This document shows positions 29,800-38,398 of a stretch of 64,000 nucleotides of DNA, piece by piece (position 1 is the first letter of the stretch; each line of letters opens with the position of its first letter). Source of the DNA: Pseudomonas hydrolytica (GTDB lineage Bacteria > Pseudomonadota > Gammaproteobacteria > Pseudomonadales > Pseudomonadaceae). The notes below the pieces were generated by a model. It was not told the origin of the DNA. It was given only the letters and a program-made list of their open reading frames with translations, and ran no database searches. The DNA lies in contig NZ_CP099397.1 in the NCBI RefSeq assembly GCF_021495345.1, forward strand, positions 5,029,001-5,093,000. The letters are read 5' to 3'. The position numbers and the translations under genes were made by a program.

Positions 29800-30074
29800 G
29801 CATCGCTACCGCTGTGATAGGTGAGCATGCTGCCGGCCAGCGCGGCCGGATCGCTGCTCAGCTCGCCGCGAGCCAGAGCGGCCTTGAGCTGGGCGACCTT
29901 GTCCAGATCGACCTCGGGCAGGCTGCGCAGGGCTTGCTGCAGTTGCTCCAGACGCGGCTCGGCGCTGGCCGCCGCACGCGAGGCGGTACTGCTCTGCGCG
30001 CGCGCGCTCTGCACCTGCGCCGGGGCGTCGCTGGGCAGGTTGAGGCTGGGCTTGAGGTGCCTGCTGATTTCCAT
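29796..30074 (-). CDS. lfgM: Anti-sigma-28 factor FlgM of a second system
   Basis: A 92-residue small protein starting MEISRHLKPSLNLPS. Its C-terminal half (EVDLDKVAQLKAALARGEL, then DPAALAGSMLTY) is the FlgM sigma-binding signature. It would hold a FliA-type sigma until hook completion. No fliA is in the window. It overlaps flgN by 4 bp and lies 76 bp after fliJ. Confidence 0.82.
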   Translation of the reverse strand: MEISRHLKPSLNLPSDAPAQVQSARAQSSTASRAAASAEPRLEQLQQALRSLPEVDLDKVAQLKAALARGELSSDPAALAGSMLTYHSGSDA

Positions 30075-30150
30075 GATTCGAATCCAACTCGTGGTGTTAT
30101 GGCCTAAGAGCGACCAGACGCGGCAAGGACTTAAACGCGTCGAAGAAAAA

Positions 30151-30576
30151 TTAACTCACCTGCGCCCGCCACCAGGCCTGGGCGGCCAGGCCATCCTGAA
30201 TCTTCTGCTCCTGGCGGGCAAGCAGCTCCTGCCATTCGTTGATCTTGCCTTCGAGAAACTGGGCGATGACCTTCTCGCTGCGCATCGCCGCCAGCAGCTC
30301 GCCCTGGATGCGTGCCAGATTCTCCTCGGCCAGCGCCAGCTCGCGCCGCTGCAGTTCGACCATCTTGTACAGCGTCGCCTTGTAGCGCTGCTGGTTGTCG
30401 CGTTGCAGCGGCGTGGTCATCGGCACGCTGAAGCCGCACAGACGGCTGAGTCCGGTGATGTTGTTGCGGTAGCGCTGGCACAGGTTCTGCTGGTAGCTGA
30501 CCCGGCCGAGCATCTGCTGCACCCTGCTGCCGCGCAGGCTGGCCAGGCGTCCGAGCACTTCGATCTGCTGTTTCAT
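30151..30576 (-). CDS. lfiJ: Flagellar export protein FliJ of a second system
   Basis: A 141-residue coiled-coil protein, the stalk of the export ATPase complex that contacts FliI and FlhA. The sequence is nearly all helix, rich in Gln, Leu, Arg and Glu (LQRRELALAEENLARIQGEL). It overlaps the fliI stop by 4 bp. Identification rests on size, coiled-coil character and position directly after fliI, since FliJ sequences are poorly conserved. Confidence 0.8.
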   Translation of the reverse strand: MKQQIEVLGRLASLRGSRVQQMLGRVSYQQNLCQRYRNNITGLSRLCGFSVPMTTPLQRDNQQRYKATLYKMVELQRRELALAEENLARIQGELLAAMRSEKVIAQFLEGKINEWQELLARQEQKIQDGLAAQAWWRAQVS

Positions 30577-31889
30577 TTGATGATGCCCTGCAAGGTGGCG
30601 ATGCTGGCGCCGAGCTCGGCGCCGCTGCCGACCTCCTGGCGCAGGAAGCGTTCGAGGCTGGGCGCCAGCTGCACGGCGCGGTCGGTCTTGGCGTCCATGC
30701 CCGGGGTGTAGCCGCCCAGGGGGATCAGCTCCTTGATCTTTTCATAGGTGCTGTAGAACTCCTTGAACTGGCGCGCTGCGCCCAGGTGCGCGGGCTCGCC
30801 GACCTGGCTCATGCAGCGGCTGACCGAGGCGGAAATGTCGATGGCCGGGTAGTGGCCGACATCGGCCAGGCGCCTTGAGAGCACGATATGACCATCGAGG
30901 ATGGCGCGTGCGCAGTCGACGATCGGGTCCTGGTGGTCATCGCCCTCGGCCAGCACGGTGTAGATGGCGCTGAGGCTGCCACTGCCGCTCTCGCCGTTGC
31001 CGGCGCTCTCCACCAGCTCCGGCAGCATGCCGAACACCGAAGGCGGATAGCCCTTGGTCGCCGGCGGCTCGCCGAGGGCCAGGGCGATCTCGCGCTGGGC
31101 CATGGCGTAGCGGGTCAGCGAGTCGACCAGCAGCAGCACGTCCTGGCCCTGATCGCGAAAATAGGCGGCGATGCTGTGGCACAGCTCGGTGGCCTTCAGG
31201 CGCATCAGTGGCGACTCGTTGGCCGGCGCCACCACCACCACGGCCTTGCGCAGCCCCTCCTCGCCGAGGGAATGCAGGAGAAATTCCTGCACCTCGCGGC
31301 CGCGCTCGCCGATCAGCCCGACCACCACCACGTCGGCCTTGGTCTGCCGGGTGATCATCCCCAGCAGCACGCTCTTGCCCACGCCGGAGCCGGCGAACAG
31401 GCCGACGCGCTGGCCCTTGCCCAGGGTCAGCAGGGCGTTGATGGCGCGTACGCCGACATCCAGCGCAGCTTCCACCGGACGGCGCTTGAGCGGGTTGACC
31501 GTGGGCAGCTCGACCGGCAGCGGGTCGCGCCCGGAGAGCTTGCCGCGCTCGTCCAGCGGCTCGCCGAGGCCGTTGACCACCCGGCCGAGCCAGGACTCGT
31601 CGATCTGCAGCAGCGCCTCGTCCTTGGCCGGGAACACCCGCGAGCCGGCAGCCAGGCCGACCGGCTTCTTGAACGGCATCAGGTAGGTGATATCGCGGTT
31701 GAAACCGACCACCTGGGCATCCAGCAGGCTGCCGTCGGCCTGCTCGACGCGGCAGCGCTGGCCGGTGCTGCGCTGGCAGCCGAGGCTCTCCAGCAGCATG
31801 CCGGAGACCCGCACCAGGCGCCCGGCCACCTTGGCCAGTTGCACGCCGTCGAGCGAGCGCAGCGCTTCGTCGAGCTTGTAATCCAGCAT
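30573..31889 (-). CDS. lfiI: Flagellar export ATPase FliI of a second system
   Basis: A 438-residue F1-like ATPase that energises type III export of flagellar parts. Walker A GLFAGSGVGKSVLLG (near residue 160), Walker B DVLLLVDSLTRYA and the family motif REIALALGEPPATKGYPPSVF are intact. The N-terminus has the FliI barrel (GRLVRVSGMLLESLG). It is situated between fliH and fliJ as in lateral/Flag-2 loci. Confidence 0.94.
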   Translation of the reverse strand: MLDYKLDEALRSLDGVQLAKVAGRLVRVSGMLLESLGCQRSTGQRCRVEQADGSLLDAQVVGFNRDITYLMPFKKPVGLAAGSRVFPAKDEALLQIDESWLGRVVNGLGEPLDERGKLSGRDPLPVELPTVNPLKRRPVEAALDVGVRAINALLTLGKGQRVGLFAGSGVGKSVLLGMITRQTKADVVVVGLIGERGREVQEFLLHSLGEEGLRKAVVVVAPANESPLMRLKATELCHSIAAYFRDQGQDVLLLVDSLTRYAMAQREIALALGEPPATKGYPPSVFGMLPELVESAGNGESGSGSLSAIYTVLAEGDDHQDPIVDCARAILDGHIVLSRRLADVGHYPAIDISASVSRCMSQVGEPAHLGAARQFKEFYSTYEKIKELIPLGGYTPGMDAKTDRAVQLAPSLERFLRQEVGSGAELGASIATLQGIIK

Positions 31890-31895
31890 GCGCGA

Positions 31896-32588
31896 TCAGG
31901 CCTCGGTCAGATGCAGGTGTTCGGCCAGGGTGTCGATGCAGGCATCCAGGCGCTGCTGGCAGCCCACGTCGGCCTCGGCCTGCGGCGTGATCACGCGGCA
32001 CTCGCCCAAGGCCAGGCGCTCGTCGGCCACCAGCTTCCAGCCGGCCGCGCGCTCCGGCGCCAGCGCCTTGATCCGCGCGTATTCCTCGGGGCTGAGCAGC
32101 ACCTGCACGTCTTCGGGCTCGCCCGGCATGCTGCTCAGGGCTTCCTCCACCAGTGCCAGCAACTGGGTCGGATGCAGCGTGAGTTCGCAGCGGATGACCT
32201 GCTGCGACACCTTCTTCACCAGTTCCAGCAGCTCCTGACGACGCTTGTGCTCCAGCTCGCCAAGGTACTGCTCGAGCGTTTGGCTGATCCGCTCCAGTGG
32301 CTGCGCGGCCAGCTCGAATTCGCGCCGTCCTTCATTGCGGCCGTCCTCACGGCCCAGGCGCAGGCCCTCGGCCCGACCCTGCTCGAAGCCGGCCTGGCGT
32401 CCGGCTTCCTCGCCCTGCTGCAGACCGTCCTGGTAGCCCTTCTCGATGCCCTGCTGAAAGCCGTCGGCCATGACCCGCTGCAGGCCGGCGGCATCGCCGC
32501 TCCAGTCCACTGCCGGCTGGCTGCTGCGTGGCGGAAAGCGGTAGGCGCGCCACTGGCGGGTATCGCCCTTGATCACCTTGACCGTCAT
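31896..32588 (-). CDS. lfiH: Flagellar assembly protein FliH of a second system
   Basis: A 230-residue FliH/YscL-type protein that binds and inhibits FliI and links it to the C ring. A glycine-rich helical segment with GxxxG-like repeats (QQGIEKGYQDGLQQGEEAG, about 60-80) is typical of FliH. The C-terminal V1-ATPase E-like domain follows (VKKVSQQVIRCELTLHPTQL). It lies 1 bp after fliG and 6 bp before fliI. Confidence 0.88.
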   Translation of the reverse strand: MTVKVIKGDTRQWRAYRFPPRSSQPAVDWSGDAAGLQRVMADGFQQGIEKGYQDGLQQGEEAGRQAGFEQGRAEGLRLGREDGRNEGRREFELAAQPLERISQTLEQYLGELEHKRRQELLELVKKVSQQVIRCELTLHPTQLLALVEEALSSMPGEPEDVQVLLSPEEYARIKALAPERAAGWKLVADERLALGECRVITPQAEADVGCQQRLDACIDTLAEHLHLTEA

Positions 32589-32589
32589 C

Positions 32590-33654
32590 TCATTCCACCG
32601 TCTGTTCGCGGAACAGCTGCACCTGCAGCTCGCCGCTGGCCGACATTTCCCGCACCACGGCCATGATGTCCTTGCGCACCTGCTCGACGCGGCTCAATGG
32701 CACCGGACCCTGACGACGGTTGATCGATTCCATCTGCTGCGCCTGGCGCTTGGGCATGGCGCCAGTGATGGCGCGCACCAGCTCGGGTTCGGCGCCCTTG
32801 AGGGCGACCACCCATTCCTCCAGCGGCACCGCCTCGAGCAGTGCCTGCAGCACGTCCTGGTTCTGCCGCGAGAGGATGAAGAAGTCGTACATCTCGTCCT
32901 CGATGCGCTCCACCAGTTGGTCGTCGTGGGCGCGCAGCAGTTCGAACATCTGCCCGCGGTCGCCCTTGAAGCGGTTCATGATGTCCGCCGCCTGCTTGAT
33001 ACCGCGCACCTGCGAGCCCTGGGTGCTAAGCACCGCCAGGCTGCGTTCGATCAGCTGCTCCAGCTCGGCGATCACGTCGCTGTTGACCTCGCTGAGGTTG
33101 GCGATGCGGTACAGCAGCTCGTCCTGGCGCTCCTTGGGCATGCACTCGAGCACCTCGCTGGCCATGCCCGGCGGCAGGAAGGCGAGAAACACCGCCTGCA
33201 TCTGCGCGTGCTCCTTGGCGATCAGCGCGGCGAACTGCTTGGGGTCGAGCCATTCCATCTTGGCCATCTTGGCGCGGATTTCCTCGCCGTAGATGCTGTC
33301 GAGCAGCGAACGGGTGATCTCGCTGCCCAGCGCCTTGCTGAGCATGCCGGCCAGGTAGCCACGCGAGGCGCCCTTGATGCTGCTCTGCTCCTTGTAGTCC
33401 TCGAAGAAGCGGCCGATCACGTCGGAGACCATTGGCTGCTTGACGTTGGACAGGCGCGCCATGGCCTGGCTGATGGCGACGATTTCCTCGCGGGAGAAGT
33501 GGCGGAGCACGCCGGCGGAAATCTCGTCGCCCATGCTCAGCATGAGGATGGCCGCCTGCTCGGACGAACTCAGCGAGCGATTCTGCACGCGCATGCGCAT
33601 TTCCTTGGCGGTGGAACCACCGCGGCCGTCAGGCTGGGTTGAGGTCTCGCTCAT
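32590..33654 (-). CDS. lfiG: Flagellar switch protein FliG of a second system
   Basis: A 354-residue C-ring protein that transmits torque from the stator. Three FliG domains are present: N-terminal (SSSEQAAILMLSMGDE), middle with an EHAQ variant of the EHPQ motif (AKEHAQMQAV), and C-terminal (LLEAVPLEEWVVALKGAEPE). The torque helix reads KRQAQQMESINRRQGP, lacking the acidic pair found in E. coli FliG. It overlaps fliF by 26 bp. Confidence 0.93.
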   Translation of the reverse strand: MSETSTQPDGRGGSTAKEMRMRVQNRSLSSSEQAAILMLSMGDEISAGVLRHFSREEIVAISQAMARLSNVKQPMVSDVIGRFFEDYKEQSSIKGASRGYLAGMLSKALGSEITRSLLDSIYGEEIRAKMAKMEWLDPKQFAALIAKEHAQMQAVFLAFLPPGMASEVLECMPKERQDELLYRIANLSEVNSDVIAELEQLIERSLAVLSTQGSQVRGIKQAADIMNRFKGDRGQMFELLRAHDDQLVERIEDEMYDFFILSRQNQDVLQALLEAVPLEEWVVALKGAEPELVRAITGAMPKRQAQQMESINRRQGPVPLSRVEQVRKDIMAVVREMSASGELQVQLFREQTVE

Positions 33655-35308
33655 TGCGTCCTATCCATTGTTTGATGACTTCCGAGACGCGCTCGGGATC
33701 GTTCTTGGCCAACATCTGCAGGTGTTCGATCTGTAGCTCCAGGCCCGAGCCGGGCGCCGGCAGGCGGATCTCCGACAGCGGGCTGAGCTCGCCGAGCACC
33801 GTGGCGCCCGGAGGTTCGTCGCCGACACGGGCCAGCAGGCGTTCGGCGGCGCGCTCGGCGTGCAACGCCAGCTGCTCGTCGCCCTGCACCGCCGCCGCTC
33901 CCCCCGGCTGGCTGCGCTGGGTCAGGCTGCGCACGGCCGGACGCACCACCATCAGCAACAGCAACAGGCTGATCAGGGCGAACACGCCGAGCCTGGCCAG
34001 CTCGTGCACCTTGGCGTTCTCCCACCAGGGCAACGCCTCGCCCTGCGCCGCATCCGCGCCGGCAGCGGTGAAGGGAAACACGCTGAGGGTCAGCAGATCG
34101 CCGCGCGCCTGGTTGAAGCCCACGGCGCTCTTGACCATGGCTTCCAGCTCCGCGCGCGCCTCGGCGGTCCAGCCGCCCTCGGGCGCCGCCGCGGCGTTGA
34201 GCACCACGGCAATGCTCTGCTGGCGCAGACTGAACGGTGCGTGCTTGACGTGGGTGACGCTCTGGTCGTAATCGAGCTGGCGATTGGATTCCTTGCGCAG
34301 CGAGGTGGCCGCCTTGCTGGCCGCCTCGCCCTCGGCCGGCGGCTGCCCTTCGACCGGCTCCGGGGCGGGCTGCGGCGGACGGTTGGCCAGCGAACCGGGA
34401 ACGCCGAGGGCCAGCTGATCGAGCACGCTTTCGTCGCGCAGCACTTCGTTGCGCAGGCGCGGGGTCTCGCCGTAGGCCTGGAAGGTCTCCTCCTTCTGGC
34501 TGAAATCGATATCGGCGGCGACGCTGATGCGGTAGTTGCCATTACCCAGAACCGGCGCCAGCACCGCCTCGGCGTTGGCCACCGCCTTGTTCTGGTAGTC
34601 GTCGACCACCTGCCAGTTCTGCACCGGACCGCCGAGGGTATCGATGCCGCGCGACAGCAGCGCGCCGTACTGATCGACCACCTGCACGTTGGCCGCATCG
34701 AGCTGCGGCACGCTGCCGGCCACCAGATTGACGATGGCGCTGACCTGCTCCGGCGCCAGCTTGTAGCCGGGCGCCAGCTGCAACATCACCGAGGCCTTGC
34801 CCGGCTCGCGCTTGCCGACCACGAAGGAGCTGCTTTCCTGCAGCGCCAGGTGCACGCGGGCACCTTCCACACCCTTGAGCGCCATCACCGTGCGCGCCAG
34901 CTCGCCCTCCAGGCTGCGCTTGAGGCGCACGTCCTGAACGAACTGGCTGGTGCCCAGCGGCTCGTCCTTGTCGAACAGCTCGTAACCGGCCGGCACCTTG
35001 ACCTGCACGCCCTTGGCCGCCAGCAGCATGCGCGCGCGGCCGAGCTGATCCTCGCGCACCAGCACCTGACCACTTTGCGGATGCAAGCGGTAGCTGATGG
35101 CGTCGCCGTCGAGCACCTGCATCACCTCGGCGGCCGGGTAGGCCTCGCCGGTGCCGTACAGCGGGCGGAAAGAGCCCTGGTCACGCCAGAGATAGAACAC
35201 TACGCCGACGGCAAGTAGCGCGGCGATCAGCGCCAGGCCGACCAGGCTCAGGCGCGGGTCGAGTTTCAGGCCGCCTTCGGGCAGCTTGCTTTTCAGGGTC
35301 TGCAGCAC
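33629..35308 (-). CDS. lfiF: Flagellar MS-ring protein FliF of a second system
   Basis: A 559-residue inner-membrane ring protein. A transmembrane segment near residues 24-46 (LVGLALIAALLAVGVVFYLW) is followed by RBM/YscJ-like domains (QDVRLKRSLEGELARTVMAL, VHLALQ and FVVGKREPGKASVMLQL). A second transmembrane segment lies near 428-450, and a cytoplasmic tail ends in the FliG-binding region. The N-terminal sequence LKSKLPEGGLKLDPRLSL is unlike polar FliF signal regions. Confidence 0.93.
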   Translation of the reverse strand: MLQTLKSKLPEGGLKLDPRLSLVGLALIAALLAVGVVFYLWRDQGSFRPLYGTGEAYPAAEVMQVLDGDAISYRLHPQSGQVLVREDQLGRARMLLAAKGVQVKVPAGYELFDKDEPLGTSQFVQDVRLKRSLEGELARTVMALKGVEGARVHLALQESSSFVVGKREPGKASVMLQLAPGYKLAPEQVSAIVNLVAGSVPQLDAANVQVVDQYGALLSRGIDTLGGPVQNWQVVDDYQNKAVANAEAVLAPVLGNGNYRISVAADIDFSQKEETFQAYGETPRLRNEVLRDESVLDQLALGVPGSLANRPPQPAPEPVEGQPPAEGEAASKAATSLRKESNRQLDYDQSVTHVKHAPFSLRQQSIAVVLNAAAAPEGGWTAEARAELEAMVKSAVGFNQARGDLLTLSVFPFTAAGADAAQGEALPWWENAKVHELARLGVFALISLLLLLMVVRPAVRSLTQRSQPGGAAAVQGDEQLALHAERAAERLLARVGDEPPGATVLGELSPLSEIRLPAPGSGLELQIEHLQMLAKNDPERVSEVIKQWIGRNERDLNPA

Positions 35309-35328
35309 GCGTCAGGCTCCCGGTCCGC

Positions 35329-35661
35329 TTACAGCGGCATCTTCATGATGTCGTCGAAGGCCGAGGCCAGCTTGTTGCGCACCTGCAGCAGGGCGCTGAA
35401 GGACACGCTGGCCTTCTGGCTCTCGATCATCGCCCCGACCAGATCGTCGCTCTGGCCACTGTCGACGGCCGCCATCAGCGCACCGGAACGATGCTGCTGG
35501 GCATCCACCGCACGCACCGCGTCGTCGAAGGCGGCGGCGAAACCGGCTTCGCCGGGCCCGGCGAAGGCCTGCGCCGGCTTGATCGGCGCCGCTTCGCTGA
35601 GGTTCTTCAACTGCTCCATACGGCCGAGCAGGTCCTGCTGCACCTGACTAATCGAGTTCAT
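35329..35661 (-). CDS. lfiE: Flagellar MS ring-rod junction protein FliE of a second system
   Basis: A 110-residue FliE starting MNSISQVQQDLLGRMEQLK. The conserved C-terminal half (DDLVGAMIESQKASVSFSAL, then VRNKLASAFDDIMKMPL) is diagnostic. The start at 35661 is chosen because the longer frame to 35820 lies within lafK and is Arg/Pro-rich. It is the first structural gene after lafK, 11 bp downstream. Confidence 0.9.
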   Translation of the reverse strand: MNSISQVQQDLLGRMEQLKNLSEAAPIKPAQAFAGPGEAGFAAAFDDAVRAVDAQQHRSGALMAAVDSGQSDDLVGAMIESQKASVSFSALLQVRNKLASAFDDIMKMPL

Positions 35662-35672
35662 CCTGCGGTCTC

Positions 35673-37082
35673 CTAGACGGGAATCTGTACGCCCTGCTCG
35701 CGCATGGCATTGAGGCGGTAGCGCAGCGCGCGCGGGGTCATGCCGAGGCTTTCGGCGGCCTTGGTCTTGTGCCCGCCGAAACGGCGGATGGTGTCGATCA
35801 CGTGCTGGTACTCGGCCCACTTGCCACTGGCGCGCAGGGCCGCCTTGCCGCCCTCCAGCAGTTGCGGCTGCAGGCGCGGCGTCGACTCCGGCGCGCTGCT
35901 CACGGGCACGCTCAGGCCCAGGTCCTGAGCCTGGATATACAGGCCATTGCGCAGAATCAGCGCGCGCTGCAGGCAGTTCTCCAGTTCGCGCACGTTGCCC
36001 GGCCAGTCATAGGCCAGCAGCGCGCGGCAGGCATCTTCGGTCAGCAGTTCATGGCGCGCGTCCTGCGGCGCGTACTGGCGAATGAAGCGGCGCGCCAGCG
36101 GCAGCACGTCTTCCTTGCGCTCGCGCAGCGGGCTGATGTGCAGCGGCAGCACATCGAGGCGGAACATCAGGTCGGCGCGGAAACGGCCTTCGGCCACTTC
36201 CTGCTGCAGGTCACGGTTGGTGGCGGCGATGATGCGCACATCCAGAGCGATTTCACGGCGCCCGCCCAGGCGCTCGACGCGCTGCTCCTGCAGCACCCGC
36301 AGCAGCTTGGCCTGCAGCCCCAGCGGCAACTCGCCGATTTCGTCGAGCAGCAGGGTGCCGCCGTTGGCCAGTTCGAACTTGCCCGGCTGCGCGCTGACCG
36401 CACCGGTGAAGGCGCCCTTCTCGTGGCCGAACAGGATGGATTCGAGCATCTGCTCAGGGATAGCCGCGCAGTTCACGGCAATGAAGGGCGCATCGTCCTG
36501 CGTCGAGAAGCGGTGGATGTAGCGCGCCATCAGCTCCTTGCCGGTGCCGGTCTCGCCGGTGATGAGGATCGGGGCACGGGTCATGGCCACGCGCTGGGCC
36601 ATGGCCAGCAGACGGCGGCCGGCCTGCGAGCAGGAAACGAAGCCCTCCTCGCCTGCGCTGGCCGACTCCTGGCGACGCAGCAGTGCACTGAGCTGGGCCT
36701 CGCTGAACGGCGCCAGCAGATAATCGACGCAGCCCAGCTCGAGCAGCGCCGCGGCTTTTTCCTGATCGGCATATTCGACCACCGGCACCACGCCGACGCG
36801 GCTGGCCTGACGCAGAATGGCGCCCACCTGGGCATACAGCGTATTGCCGGCCAGGCTGCTGACGAACACCAGCACCAGGCTGGCACCTTCCAGCGCGGCC
36901 GGATCCAGCTCCAGGCAACTGGCGAAGCGACGGACAGGAAAGCCCCGACGCTGCAGGCCGCCGGTCAGCAGACGCTCGCTGGCGGCATCGGCCTGACCGA
37001 CCACGACTATATGTTGCTGCCCCAGCTGTTCATCGAACAGCTCGTCGCAGGCGTAACTTACCGTTTGAGTTGAGTGCTTCAA
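35673..37082 (-). CDS. lafK: Sigma-54-dependent flagellar regulator, LafK type
   Basis: A 469-residue bacterial enhancer-binding protein expected to activate the second flagellar locus with sigma-54. It has an N-terminal receiver-like domain (about 24-140) without a usable phospho-Asp; an AAA+ domain with Walker A GETGTGKE (176-183), the sigma-54 contact loop GAFTGA (223-228) and Walker B TLLLDEIGEL; and a C-terminal Fis-type helix-turn-helix (GGHKTKAAESLGMTPRALRY). Position and domain plan match LafK of lateral flagella in Vibrio and Aeromonas. Confidence 0.88.
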   Translation of the reverse strand: MKHSTQTVSYACDELFDEQLGQQHIVVVGQADAASERLLTGGLQRRGFPVRRFASCLELDPAALEGASLVLVFVSSLAGNTLYAQVGAILRQASRVGVVPVVEYADQEKAAALLELGCVDYLLAPFSEAQLSALLRRQESASAGEEGFVSCSQAGRRLLAMAQRVAMTRAPILITGETGTGKELMARYIHRFSTQDDAPFIAVNCAAIPEQMLESILFGHEKGAFTGAVSAQPGKFELANGGTLLLDEIGELPLGLQAKLLRVLQEQRVERLGGRREIALDVRIIAATNRDLQQEVAEGRFRADLMFRLDVLPLHISPLRERKEDVLPLARRFIRQYAPQDARHELLTEDACRALLAYDWPGNVRELENCLQRALILRNGLYIQAQDLGLSVPVSSAPESTPRLQPQLLEGGKAALRASGKWAEYQHVIDTIRRFGGHKTKAAESLGMTPRALRYRLNAMREQGVQIPV

Positions 37083-37558
37083 GGTAAATCACCCGATGTC
37101 TTTGTCTGCCAGCTGGCTCGTTCGACCCCGCGTTCAAAACTGCCAACCAGATGACAGATTTTTTTCACTTGGCCCCTTAATCTTTCGAAACTTTCCGCCG
37201 CCCTTATCGATCAACTCGGCAGCAACTGCCGGCCTGCCTTTATAGGCTCGCGACGGAACACGGCGCGAACGTTAACAAGCGCACGAAAAATCGCCGAATT
37301 ACTTGCTGTTATTTGCTATCAATGATGGCCAAGCGCTATCAAAAACAGCATTTGATATCTATTGATTTAATTTCCCGCCCTCCCTCCGCCTAGACTTCCC
37401 CCCGTCATCCCTGGCCTGCAGCGCTGCGCCGGATGCAATCGACGCCATGGCCAAGGCGATGCTGCTACGGCCCGCCGGCACATCAAAACATCCTCTGCAC
37501 GCCCAGCGAAGTACTCCCTGGTGCACGCGCAGTTACAACCAGGAATACAGCCCACAAC
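37083..37558. promoter_or_regulatory. Divergent regulatory region between lafK and fliM
   Basis: A 476-bp non-coding spacer, AT-richer than its surroundings between about 37140 and 37380, holding the divergent promoters of both flagellar arms. One sigma-54-like site, TGGCCAAGGCGATGCT (37448-37463; GG and GC separated by 10 bp), lies about 96 bp upstream of fliM. It matches the GG/GC core but not the full consensus. No good site was found toward lafK. Confidence 0.45.
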
Positions 37559-38398
37559 ATGACCGGGATTAAAAAAGTCCTTCATGGCGTGCCCGCCGAC
37601 AGTCTGACCCGGTTGAAACCGCAGAAACTTGGCCGGCACTATCACAAGATTCCCCACTATATTCGCGAGCTTTCCAGCAAGTATCCGCGAATCATCAGCG
37701 ACTACTTTCTGCGCAACTATCGAATCAATCTCGAACTGCTTCGAGTCGATGTTCACGAGCAGGTAGATAAAGAAGCCGAATGCCTTTATCGCTCGACCCT
37801 GGGCAAGGTCGGTTTCGCCATCGACCGCGCCCTGCTGACCGAGGCGCTGGAGTGCTACTACGGCGGCACCTGCCTGCCCAACCACGAAGCGCCGCCGGTC
37901 AGCACCTCGGAACAGCGCATGCGTACGCGCCTGGGCCTGGACGTCAGCCAGCTGTTCGCCCGCTCGATTCTCGCCGGGCAGACCTTCGGCAAGCTCGAGC
38001 CTTACGACAACGCCTACGAAGAGGCGACCTGGGAGTACGTGGCGGAGTTCCACTTCACCAGCCACATCACCGGCAGCCAGGCATCGATCTTCATCTATCT
38101 GGACACGCAACTGGTCGATGAGCTGACCAACCGCCTGACGCCCCCGGCACCGGTGGCCCAAAGCGGCAATTCGCTCAATCAGATACGCCAGTTGCCGGTG
38201 CGCCTGGACTGCGTGGTGGCCAGCCTGCAGATGCCGCTGGCCCAGGTACTGGCCCTGCGTCCCGGTGACATTCTGCCGATGCGCCTGCTGGAGCGCTGCG
38301 ACGTGCAGATCAACCAGCAGAAGCTGTTTCGCGGCGCCATCTTCGAAGACGACGGCTCCTTGTTCCTGACTTCTCTTGAGAGCGTGAAGACCCCATGA
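37559..38398 (+). CDS. lfiM: Flagellar switch protein FliM of a second system
   Basis: A 279-residue C-ring protein starting MTGIKKVLHGVPADS, shorter than usual FliM. The middle CheC-like domain (IPHYIRELSSKYPRIISDYF and FAIDRALLTEALECYYGG) and a C-terminal FliN-like SpoA domain (RLDCVVASLQMPLAQVLALRPGDILP) are present. The N-terminal CheY-binding peptide of FliM (LSQ-x-EIDALL) is absent. It overlaps fliN by 4 bp. Confidence 0.88.
   Translation: MTGIKKVLHGVPADSLTRLKPQKLGRHYHKIPHYIRELSSKYPRIISDYFLRNYRINLELLRVDVHEQVDKEAECLYRSTLGKVGFAIDRALLTEALECYYGGTCLPNHEAPPVSTSEQRMRTRLGLDVSQLFARSILAGQTFGKLEPYDNAYEEATWEYVAEFHFTSHITGSQASIFIYLDTQLVDELTNRLTPPAPVAQSGNSLNQIRQLPVRLDCVVASLQMPLAQVLALRPGDILPMRLLERCDVQINQQKLFRGAIFEDDGSLFLTSLESVKTP

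Noticed and set aside
30075..30150. Sigma-28 or sigma-54 promoter before flgM
   Set aside because: Only a GG-N10-GC spacing was seen (TGGTCGCTCTTAGGCC) with poor -12 match; no TAAA-N15-CCGATA site.
30888..32666. 592-codon plus-strand frame opposite fliI/fliH
   Set aside because: Shadow of two well-identified flagellar genes.
37083..37400. Possible sigma-54 site upstream of lafK
   Set aside because: No GG-N10-GC arrangement with a convincing consensus was found on the minus strand; the nearest candidate has a 9-bp spacing.
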